Positions 29,898 to 38,919 of a stretch of DNA of 64,000 bases are shown here, in pieces. The notes under the pieces are model-generated. The model was given only the letters and a program-made list of their open reading frames with translations, did not search any database and was not told the DNA's origin. Made by a program: the position numbers and the translations under genes. Source of the stretch: Aurantiochytrium sp. KH105 (lineage: Eukaryota; Sar; Bigyra; Thraustochytrida; Thraustochytriidae); assembly GCA_003116975.1 (NCBI GenBank), contig BGKB01000019.1:558001-622000 (forward strand), given 5' to 3'. Numbering within the stretch: position 1 is the first letter of the stretch; every line of letters starts with the position of its first letter.

Positions 29898-30370
29898 CTT
29901 CTTCGCAATTGGTCGGTCAAACAGCTCAGCTCAGCTCAGCTCTGGATTCTCTGCACAGCGCGACCTACGCGCAGCGCCAAGAGGGGGGGCAGCGCGCCCG
30001 CGTCCTCTATCGCCTGTCTCGTGCGTCTGCGGCGACAAAGTAAAGGTCTCCACACCGCATCGCTCTAAGAGAGGGAGGGAGAGCCCCTCCCTCTTTCATA
30101 TAGCCGTTGATAAGGGTACACACCCCCAATAAAAAAAAGAATGACTAGGCCTAGAGGTCGATTTCTTTGTACGTGCTGACTGACTGACGCTTCAATCTGC
30201 GACAACGTTGGCCGGCTATGGGACTGCAGTTGCTTCTTGCACGTGCGGATTGATGCGACGAAAAATTGCAGCGCACAGAGAGAAGTGAACAACGAAAGAG
30301 TGAGGAAGTTCTTCCGTCCTCTTCCCCTTGCCCCGCACGAAACAAGAGGCCCTGTCAGCGGACTTTTCTG
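29898..30370. other. Intergenic spacer
   Basis: 5' flank of LRRC56 and 3' flank of the sterol reductase gene. It has a short CAGCT repeat (tcagctcagctcagctc) at about 29926-29942. No gene is supported. Confidence 0.5.
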
Positions 30371-31549
30371 CTAGTAAAGTCCAGGAACGATGCGAAAAGG
30401 GACACGACGCTTGTACGCTTGCCAGGGTGACCCATATTTGGCGGCGCAAATAGCTTCGTCATCGAGCTGACGAGGAATAAAGAGCGCCACGTAATACAAA
30501 GGATAGAGAAAAGGAAGAAGAGAACCGCTCACAAGGAAGCCTGGCAAACTCAGAGCGACGGACTGCAGAATCTCGCCAAGATAATTGACGTGACGCGAAA
30601 GACCCCAAAAGCCAGAGCAAAGAATCCGAGAGTCGGGCACTGTCTGCTGTCGCACCAGACCTCTGAAGCAGGTCGTCGATGTTGGGTTCTGCTTGAAAAA
30701 GAATTTTTGCATGTTAGCGCCACGCGTCAGCACCCAACCAATGTAAAAAAGGCAGAGTATAGACAGTACCGCTCCTGGCGATAGGTCAGCACGCTCTGGA
30801 GCCGCGACGACTGCCCAAATTCCAACGCAATAAAAATTTGCATAAAAGCAAAGACATCCCCAGGTGAGTTTGAAGCCAACCTTTTCGCAGAAAAGATCAT
30901 ATGTGTAAAGATGAATCTCCTCAAAGAACATGTACTCGCAGAGAAACCAGCCCATCATGACAACGTAGGCGATCATGGCATTCGAGAGACCGTGACGAGG
31001 GCTCTGCGCGCGTTGCTGGGCTGCAGCTGAGCATACATTGAGTGCAAGCATGCAGGCCCCAGCCAAGTACAAGAACATTTTGATGTCAAATTGGTTTCCG
31101 AGGCGCGGATTGAATTCGAGGCCAAGGTAAAACCTGGTGGCAAAGCGTCGTCGGCGTGCAGCATCTAGCTCGGCTTGCGAGGGTTTCGGTGGCTCGGGAC
31201 GATCATGGGTCGCACAGCGGGCATACTCTTCTTCATGCTTCAGGCCCATTACATACATTGCCAAGGAGGCGCACAAGCCGACAATGTTGGCCGCAAGCGC
31301 ATGGTCCCAGGCGCGCTCTGCCATGAATTCGGGGCGAATCAGACCGGTGCTGCACACGCTGGCCCAGCCAACAAGGGTCACGAGCAGAACACGCAAGCCA
31401 TTAAGTCTGTACGTAAGCGGCTTGCCGCGCCGATCGCAAGCATAGCCCTGAACCCTTCGAGCTGGCAACAACACGTGCAACACGGCACAGACCGAGTAGA
31501 CGCCCGCGACAGAGACAAGGCTCTCCACCGAGGGAAGAAGTACCACCAT
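30371..31549 (-). CDS. ERG4/ERG24-family sterol reductase (probable ER membrane enzyme)
   Basis: A 392-aa polytopic protein from the first ATG (31549); the frame upstream begins only with TTG. Family hallmarks are clear near the C-terminus: SGFWGLSRHVNYLGEI, then PRQLDDEAICAAKYG and W..YKRRVPFRIVPGLY, the NADPH-binding end shared by delta14-, delta7- and C24(28)-sterol reductases and the lamin B receptor. Internally, NPRLG..FDIKMF corresponds to the family's NPR..DxKxF motif. The usual E(L)RPG that follows is replaced by YLAGACMLALN, so this belongs to a divergent branch. Multiple hydrophobic segments agree with an ER sterol enzyme. Which double bond it reduces cannot be told from sequence alone; a delta14-reductase-like role is the first guess. 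Confidence 0.82.
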   Translation of the reverse strand: MVVLLPSVESLVSVAGVYSVCAVLHVLLPARRVQGYACDRRGKPLTYRLNGLRVLLVTLVGWASVCSTGLIRPEFMAERAWDHALAANIVGLCASLAMYVMGLKHEEEYARCATHDRPEPPKPSQAELDAARRRRFATRFYLGLEFNPRLGNQFDIKMFLYLAGACMLALNVCSAAAQQRAQSPRHGLSNAMIAYVVMMGWFLCEYMFFEEIHLYTYDLFCEKVGFKLTWGCLCFYANFYCVGIWAVVAAPERADLSPGAVLSILCLFYIGWVLTRGANMQKFFFKQNPTSTTCFRGLVRQQTVPDSRILCSGFWGLSRHVNYLGEILQSVALSLPGFLVSGSLLPFLYPLYYVALFIPRQLDDEAICAAKYGSPWQAYKRRVPFRIVPGLY

Positions 31550-32224
31550 CGAAGATCCCTGGCCCTCCAAGCCCTGCTTTACCCCACGTTCTCAGCGCGA
31601 TAACACAGCACGAACGCGCGAGAGGGCAGACGGAGCTAACCAAAGCACGCGCGCGTCCGTGCCCTCGAGTCTGTCTGTTTATGCTCCTGCTCTGACGGAC
31701 TTGCTCCCTTGTTTGCAGGTGAGCGAACTCTTTTCCCCTTCTTTTTCCCGTGCTCCAGAACTCACTCCCAAGCACAACACCTCGCACAACTTTGTGACAA
31801 CGCTGGCTGAGGACCCTTGCAAGTTGAGGGCGAAAGAAACGTTCATGGGTTTCATGCTTGCACGAGAAAGGGCGAAAGAAATGTTCATGGGTTTCATGAT
31901 TACACGAGAGGCGTCCAGGACGCAAGGAGGTAGGGCAAATGTGCAAAGGCGTAAATGAAAGGGAAAAGCTGAGAATAAAAGAACGTGTGTGAAGAATACA
32001 AACAAGAAGCCACAATAATGACCCATCTTCCCTCCCTCCCTCCCAAATTTGCCTCTTTCCTGATTGCTGTATGTTTGGTTCAACTTGTGAAGAGAAAGGT
32101 TCGTTTTGCGTTTTCTGTTTTTTGGTATTTTTGTGAAAAGCTTCATTTTCCTCTCCCAGATGCTAGGAAGCTTTGATCTTTGTGATTTGCAAGGATGACG
32201 CATTGTGCGAGGCGCCTCGCCTGG
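31550..32224. other. Intergenic region with a 42-bp tandem duplication
   Basis: 5' flank of the sterol reductase gene and 3' flank of the three-exon membrane-protein gene. It contains the 42-bp duplicate at 31828-31910 and a CCCT run near 32030-32045. Minus-strand frames through it are Ser/Arg/Leu-rich without recognisable content. Confidence 0.5.
31828..31910. repeat. 42-bp tandem duplication
   Basis: Unit 1 (31828-31869) and unit 2 (31870-31910) both contain 'gttcatgggtttcatg' preceded by 'gggcgaaagaaa'. They differ at about four positions. The duplicate lies about 280 bp upstream of the sterol reductase start codon. Confidence 0.85.
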
Positions 32225-32785
32225 TTACCAAACTGATTGTTCCTGCGTGATGCGATACAGAAGATAGAGCGTGGTAGCCGCGAGAAGATTACTGCAGTAA
32301 ACAAGGAAAAGACCGCCGCCACTGAGCTCATCAACGCGGTAAAGTACAGTCGGGAACGCGAAAATTGTGAGCGCCATGCCAGACTCGAGAAAGTCGCCGA
32401 GGCCACCAACGAGACCCGTTGACTCGTGCGAGCCAAACATCATGGGCAGCACCAGGAGGACGATGAAGAATACTGTTTTCCAGCAAATTCGTGACCCGTT
32501 TAAGTTAGTTCATCTTACCAATCCGCTCACGCGTGTACTTGGGTGCAGTGCCCGCCGCTCCTAGTGCCTCTCTGCTCAACAAAGAAGGCCCCGCAAGGCT
32601 GAGCAAGGTGCTGCCCCCTGCAGCAGCAGCAGCAGCAATAGCAGTCCCAGACGGGCATCTCGTGTATCCTATCTTGTCCACGTACCATTGAAGAGCGGCC
32701 ACCAAGCGCCACCAAGGCCGCATCCAAGGAGGAGGAAGGTAAGGCTGGCTACCCCGAGCCCGCCCGCGGTGAGTGTCGCCTGCAT
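32225..32785 (-). CDS. Small multi-spanning membrane protein (3 exons)
   Basis: Reconstructed from splice signals: exon 1 is 32785-32686, exon 2 is 32617-32519 and exon 3 is 32472-32225, giving 148 aa and ending in TAA. Donors are gtacgt and gtaaga, and acceptors are ctgcag and aaacag. Both introns are phase 1, and the frame is open across all three exons. The product begins MQATLTAGGLGVASLTFLLL, and exon 3 starts VFFIVLLVLPMMFGSHESTG. Four hydrophobic stretches are visible at about residues 8-24, 66-80, 90-108 and 117-136. The protein ends in YRITQEQSVW. No family was recognised. The introns are only 68 and 46 bp. The short gene lies tail-to-head with the sterol reductase. Confidence 0.7.
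32473..32518 (-). other. 46-bp intron of the small membrane-protein gene
   Basis: A GT-AG intron with donor gtaaga and acceptor aaacag. It contains 'actaac', a good branch-point match, in its 5' half. Confidence 0.7.
32618..32685 (-). other. 68-bp intron of the small membrane-protein gene
   Basis: A GT-AG intron with donor gtacgt. It ends in a run of gct triplets that leads into the ctgcag acceptor. Confidence 0.65.
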
Positions 32786-33293
32786 CTTCGGCGGCGCGGT
32801 CAAGGTCGCGTCCAGTCGAATCAAGTCTGTTGCGGCCGCTTCACGCTCAATCGATCCGGCTCACCATCGCTCAGAATCAAGCCTGACAAATGAACCTAAA
32901 ACTCACTCGTGTCGATACGTTAGCAGGCAGAAGGACCCAGAGTGCGTGCGCGCATGCGTCGCAGAGAAATTTATATCATGTCAACACATTCTTATCAAGC
33001 TATCTATCCGTATTTCTACAGCAACAACGAGGCGTCATTGGAGCGGGGAACTCACTGTCAGTGAACTCTGAATGCCTCGCTACTTGACACATTTGTCCAG
33101 CGTCGTTCCCTTCAGGAGCCGCAACCACGACGTTCTCGATGACACTCTGGAGGAACTTGTGCCACCAACGTGCTTGCGCACATGCGTCAAAGAGGACGTC
33201 GCATCATGTCAACACCTTTTCATGCCTTTTAATATCAATCAATCTGCCTATCCATCCACAACACCACCTACAACAAAAAAAGCAAAGAATTCA
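32786..33293. other. Spacer containing a decayed 3'-end copy of the USP gene
   Basis: 5' flank of the small membrane-protein gene and 3' flank of the USP48-like gene. About 230 bp of it (32941-33169) is a degenerate duplicate of the neighbouring 3' region of the USP gene. Confidence 0.6.
32941..33169 (-). pseudogene. Decayed copy of the USP48-like gene 3' end
   Basis: This stretch aligns to 33170-33420. Paired blocks include 'atcatgtcaacac' (32975 and 33204), 'ggagcggg' (33040 and 33303), 'cctcgct.cttgacac' (33076 and 33332) and 'ctggaggaacttgt' against 'ctggaggagctcgt'. The coding part of the copy carries indels and cannot encode the same C-terminus. Confidence 0.75.
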
Positions 33294-35404
33294 TCATACG
33301 TTGGAGCGGGATAACAGTGAACCCTGAAAGCCTCGCTCCTTGACACGCTTGTCAGCGCCACTTCCTTCAGAGACTGCAAACACGTCGTTCTCGGTAGCAT
33401 TCTGGAGGAGCTCGTACCATCGGGTAGGACCATCAAAGTCCGGATCGTCCGAAGAAGATTTTGTGATCTTGAGGCAAATTTCGTCATCAGCGTGAACTCC
33501 GGCCTGCTCCAGCGTGAGCGAGAGATCCTCGAGCCGCTTGCCACGGTGATAGGTGTGCAGCCAATCGGGATCGATTTGGTCGAGCGTTGCCTGAAGGGAT
33601 TCATGGTAATAGACTTGGACCAAGAGGTTGGCCAGAGTCATGGAGCTTGAAGCCGAGACAAAAACCTTTTTGGCAGAGTCGTTTGCTCGTTTGGAGCGCC
33701 GCACAGGGGCTGTGATCGACTTGTTTGATTTCGCTGGTTTTGCTTGAGGACCCGAAGCAGATGAAGACGAAGACGAAGACGAAGACGGGGCAAGTTCGGC
33801 AGTGATGGTTACCCCATCAGGCGTCTCCGCGACTTCGTCGTCTTCTTTACTGCTGTTCACTGGCGTTTGTCCGACGGACGGTACCGCGGCGGTTTCCGGC
33901 AAAAGCAAAATGCCGAGGCGGCGATCCTTGTAGACCGTAGCCTCATGTGCCGCGCGCTTGAGTCTTGCGTCCATGCACGATTCGCAAATCGCTGGTTCAA
34001 AACTGAAACTCTGCTTGCTCTCATCATCCTCAACGAAAAAGGTTTCCGTGCAAAAGCCTTCATGCAAAACGAGACGAAGAGCCGTCGCCGAGTCGTTGTC
34101 GCTACCATAATAAGTCAATAGGGCTTCCCACTCCGCCTCAGACACGATTTCGACGAGATTGCTTGACACGCGTGGGACTTCCATTTCTTCCGGTGTCAGT
34201 GGCGACCTCGACGCATAAGTTCCATCACGGCGAAGCCAGTGCAAGAGACGAGGAGAGACGATCCGCTTGCCATGTTCGCAGGTGACTTCGGGCCCAGACA
34301 TTGCATCTGCGAGGGGGCTGGCGTTCTGGTCATTGGCGCGGTTATTGACAAAGAGGCGCCATCTTACGAGCCAGCCTCGTGGAATCACAAAGTAGTCTCC
34401 CTTGGTCAGAACGCCTTTGGTCAGAGCCGGGCGCCCGGTTTGCGTGCGCTTTGCCAAGGCGCGCAAAGCTTTCGCACCGGGTCCATCCTTGAGCTGTGCG
34501 GTCTTGCGCGAAGCCAAATCGCTGGCCTGATCCTTGGAAGCACGGACGCTCTCGCTACAGATCGCGCACGCAGCATGAGATCCAGCATACACTCGCGTGG
34601 AAGCCTTGCACCGGCCGCCCAACGCCTTGCATACAACAAAGTCCCAGTCCTCTGCAGACAACAGCTGTTTGTCCTTGTTGCCCAACGAGAGTTCCCCATG
34701 CTCGCAGGTGATGCTTGCATTGATATCTGTGGATGGTTCGTTACCGCCAGTGCTCGAAAGCGCCTCGAGAACGGTTCGTGCTGCGCCCTTCTTCCGCCCC
34801 CCCTTTGCTGGGCCACGGCCTCTCCGGCCACGGTGCTGCGAATCCTCGCCGTTGGCGCTCGAGCCTAATGTCCCTGTCGCTGCAGCAACCATTTCGTGCA
34901 CTTCTGCGGCCTGATTCTGCTTCACCTTGTTGTAGTGCAGCCACTCTGCTGCCCAGGCTTTGGCAATATAGTAGAACCCGCTGCGATCCCCACTCATGCG
35001 TGCTGATGAGATACGCGACGAACGCAGAATGTGGTCAATCCGTTCGCGCGCATCTCCTGTTTCTTGAATAAGCTCAACCCGCTTGCGTAGCTCCCCAAAG
35101 CAGGAGGCACATGCGAGATCTTGCTGCGAAGCCTCATCAACAACATAAGGGAGGGCGCGTCGATTCTTAGCCTCGACACGACAAGCGGCTGCCATTTCAT
35201 CCCATACCGCCGGCCGCACGCGCTTGAGGTGAGCTGCGCCGCTGGGACCGATTCGAGCGCGGCCGGCGGCCACATCGCTATGACAGCAAAGGTAAGGGGT
35301 CACATCTGGCGGGCTCGAAAAGACCACGTCCATGTCTGGAGGAGATTCCTTTTTGTCGCCAAGCGAATGGGCAGCTGCGGCGTCATTGACATCGTCCTTG
35401 CCCT

Positions 35405-35435
<31 letters not shown>

Positions 35436-38390
35436 ATCCTCCTCCTCCAGATCGTTGTCATCGACCGAGTTTCCATTTGCTTTGTCGTTGTCATCTTCTT
35501 TATTTTCAGCACGATGCTGAACGTCGAGATCTCCGCTGAGATCCACTGGGTCTTGCTGCGAAACTGGGAGCGTCATGTCGATCATCGCAGGCTCACCCGT
35601 CCCGCTTGTTCCGTTGGTAAGAGGGGCCGCGGGTGCACCATTGGCAGGCACATCTTGCCCTGAAATCCATGCACTCATCCAGTCTGTAGGCACCCATACG
35701 CCTTGGCCAACTTCGCCAGCATGAGGCGGGCCGCTTGCTGCATCAATGAACAACTTGCGATACAAATTTTTGCGCCCAGATACCCCCTCTTCAAGCTCGC
35801 CGCTGCGACGGGTGTATGCTTCGAGTTCATCATCGAGGTGCGCATTGGCACGTTTCGTAGCGGCGTCAAGCTCGGTCGAGAGGCGAACCAAGTCCTTTTT
35901 TTTCGCCCGCAAGCTGCTCTTGAGACGGTAGACAAGCATGTAGGCGTTCCGGCTGGACGTGGGACGATTTCGAATGACCGACACCTTGTTGTCATCCATT
36001 GTGTACCAAACATGTGGGTCTTGTGTCACATCGAGTACGTCTGCAGTATAATGGCCAGAGTTGGCGCTTGCGCCCTTGTGCGTGAGCACGGCGGTGAGCG
36101 AGTACGCAAGATCACTCGCGGCGTACATGTTGGTAGAGATTGTTTCATGAAGCGACTCGGAAAGCATCGTGCGCAACGTCTCGTTCTTGGCAAAGTCAAG
36201 GGACTCGGGGATCTCGATCGTGTCCTTGACCTTTTTCTTCGTGCCTTGCTTGCCATCCCAGACAAATCGATTAAGAAGAACAATGAGGACATCAGGGAAT
36301 TTGGCAATCCGTACGAAGCGCTCTGCGTCCTGCTTGGAATTGCAGTTGCTGCACTCGTACTGGTCATGACCCTCGAGTCTTTCCACCGCAGCATATGCCT
36401 CGAGCGCGGATTGCAGCGTGGAGTGACCCTTGATGTTGACCTGGATTTCCTGAATGTCTTCGGGCCGCTTTGATGCCTTGCGACAATTGAGGCACTTTAC
36501 CACATTGTCGACACTGCCGAGGAACATGTCGCCAATGCATTTGACCTCCGGATTCGTCTGCTTTTCTGCAATGCCCGATATGAGATTGAGAAGAAGTTTA
36601 TGAAATTCCTGAGCATCCTGTTGGTAGCTTGAATCAAGCTCTAACAGGGACACGAGCTTGCGGAGGTCCTGAGTCTTGGCATTTCCGTTTTGCATGAGTG
36701 CAAAGACGAGCTGCAGCTCCTGCATGGGGGCTTCGTGTTTCTCAATTTCCGTGCTCGGTGACGTTGCGGGCGTCCAGGAGAAGATGAGATGGCGAAAGCT
36801 CGGTATCATAAAGAGAGTTTGGATGAGCGCATTCACATAGCATGTGGCCCCGAGATTGATGAGTCCCACAGGCATGAGCGACTTTGGCTCGCGAAACCTG
36901 GTGCGAGGGTCTGGCCCAAGAAGGCTTGACACGCTAAACTTGGAAGTCCAGATGCCTGAATTCTCCCCGAGACCGTAGAGACAGTTTGGATTGCTGGCAC
37001 AGTTTCTTTTCCGCCCCTTTTTTCCGGGGCCGTGCATCGCGGCGGTGCACGCAGGTTTGCCGCGCATAAGAGGATCCTCTCGAAGCTTTTTGGCCATAAC
37101 CGCAAGACTTTCGTCCTTGTTCCCCGTCGATGGTGAGGCGCCAGCCTCGGCAGTAGTTTTAGTCAACGAGCCTCCGTCTTCTCGTCGCCTTGTTCTGCCC
37201 AGTTTCAAGACCTTTTCGTTTTCCGATTTCTTGTTCTTTTCGTTCACTCTTGCATGAGCGGCTTGTTCACTTTGCTTTGATTTCACCGATGGAGCATCGG
37301 GTGGAGCAGCAGAAATTTTGGCCTGGAATTCCGGGAGGTCTTGTTTGGCTTCTACGCGATCAGGTAGGTCAGAGGTTGTCAATTTCCGCGGGCGACCTCG
37401 CCGGCGTTTGATCGGCGACGCGTCAGAAGTTTCCTCTGTGAGAGATTTCCTGGCCCGTTTGGCTTCTACGCGATCAGGTAGGTCAGAGGTTGTCAATGTC
37501 CGCGGGCGACCTCGCCGGCGTTTGGTCGGCGTCGCGTCAGAAGTTTCCTCCGTGAGAGAATTCCTGGCCCGAGAGCGAGCGCGAGGACGCCCTGGCTCGA
37601 CGGCTGCTGGGGATGAAATCGACTTGGCCCGTGTTAATTTCGACGGCGCGACTTCATGCTCGGCCGCGGTGCTATCGCTGACCTGCGTTTTCTTCTTTTT
37701 CTTCTTCTTTTTCCGACTTTTTTCACGATCTGGGCTTGCAGCAGAAGGACCGTCCTTTGTCGTCGTTTTCTCGGAGGACACTTTCTCGCTGCGATGACGA
37801 CGTTTTTTGGACTTTGAACGAGGCTGTGGCAATTCATCGGGCGCTTCAACATCGCGAGCGGCCTTTTTCTCGACTTTTGCAGCTTTCGCCTCTTCGGCTT
37901 TTAGGTAACGACGTTGGCGTCTGACTTCAGACTCGTGCACGTTTAGCGTGAACTCGTCATCGACACCATAGGTGCTCTTATGTTTGCGTTTGCGCTGCGG
38001 AAATCGCCGACCAATCTGCTTTGCAAACGCCTCATCGTCCTTTGGACTCTGCTCGCTCTGGTTTTGCGCTTTCTCGTTGTCGTAGTTTGCCTTTTTGGGG
38101 GGCGGGTCGACCTCTTGCTCGAGCACGTGCTTTCTCGCTCCATCCTTGGTTTGCCTTTGGTCCTCGCTTCGCGGAGACGTTATTGTCGAGCTTGTCAGGG
38201 ATTTTTGTTGTTTGGCCGGGGCTGGGGTGCGAGCTTCTGGCTCCTCGGGAGGTTCAGGCTCGGAAGCGATATTCTTCCTTGCGTGCGCCGCGGCATTTTC
38301 GCCACCCGTTTCCGCCGCGGCGGTGGCGACAGTGACGGCGGCAGCGGCAGGGGCTTGCTCCTCGCGCTGTGCGCCAGCATCCTTTGCCAT
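33294..38390 (-). CDS. USP48/UBP26-like ubiquitin-specific protease with AT-hooks
   Basis: A 1,698-aa cysteine deubiquitinase from the ATG at 38390; the Met two codons earlier is a GTG. The Lys/Arg-rich N-terminus (1-450) includes two tandem 37-residue repeats, each with an AT-hook core RRRGRPR. The USP domain starts at about 505: Cys box GLINLGATCYVNALIQ with Cys517, QQDAQEF, a zinc-binding CxxC pair set, and His box SGHYTADV with His780. An NAYMLVYRL end closes the domain, as in USP48. A poly-Gln tract of about nine residues follows. Two or more DUSP-like modules start with CEHG, as in USP48, and a ubiquitin-like fold lies near the C-terminus. Animal USP48 and plant UBP26 act in the nucleus, UBP26 on histone H2B; a chromatin role fits the AT-hooks. 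The substrate is an inference. Confidence 0.88.
37348..37570 (-). repeat. 111-bp coding tandem duplication (AT-hook unit)
   Basis: Two adjacent units of about 111 bp, each containing 'cttctacgcgatcaggtagg' on the forward strand. They encode the duplicated SLTEETSDA(T/S)P..KRRRGRPR segment of the USP protein and are more than 90% identical by eye. Confidence 0.9.
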
Positions 38391-38919
38391 GTCCACCTCG
38401 CTTGCACAGACGCTGCGTCACGGGCAGGTTTCTTCTGCCTGCCTATATGAGGTCCTGCTTCCGCTGCTACGCGCTCGCGCTCGAGCCCTTCGTCCAGGTC
38501 CGCTGCGCCCCGTGCGCCCCGTGCGCGCAGGATGCCGCTCGCTCGGATTTTGCCCTCGAGCTCTCTCTCTCTTGTGGTCAAGCCTCTTAACCATCAGCAG
38601 AGACAAACAGAGACAGCCTTCCACGAGGATGGCGCTTCTGCGAGGATGGCACTTCTGAAAAGGTTGGCACTTTCGCGAGGATGGCGGCTGTTTCGCGAGG
38701 ATGGGCCATTGGAAAAAGGAGCATTTGCGCTTTGTACATCTTGACAACATCGCAATGCGGCTCGAGGTTATAGACCTAGGAAGGTTTGGACGGTATTTAC
38801 TTTTGTCGAGCATGGACACGAAGGCCACTCATTCACTTCCAGCATCAAGAAAAAGCAAAAAAACAACGAAAACAAGCGAGATGATCTTTCAACGATTGAT
38901 TTTGCCAAAGATTCTTCTA
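38391..38919. other. Intergenic spacer with short direct repeats
   Basis: 5' flank of the USP gene and 3' flank of the trypsin-SRCR gene. It carries a degenerate cluster of 'gcgaggatggc' direct repeats at about 38621-38705. No gene was seen. Confidence 0.5.
38621..38705. repeat. Cluster of degenerate 'gcgaggatggc' repeats
   Basis: Four to five copies spaced about 18-30 bases apart, roughly 240 bases upstream of the USP start codon and in the 5' direction of that gene. They could be a regulatory array or simple slippage. Confidence 0.6.
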
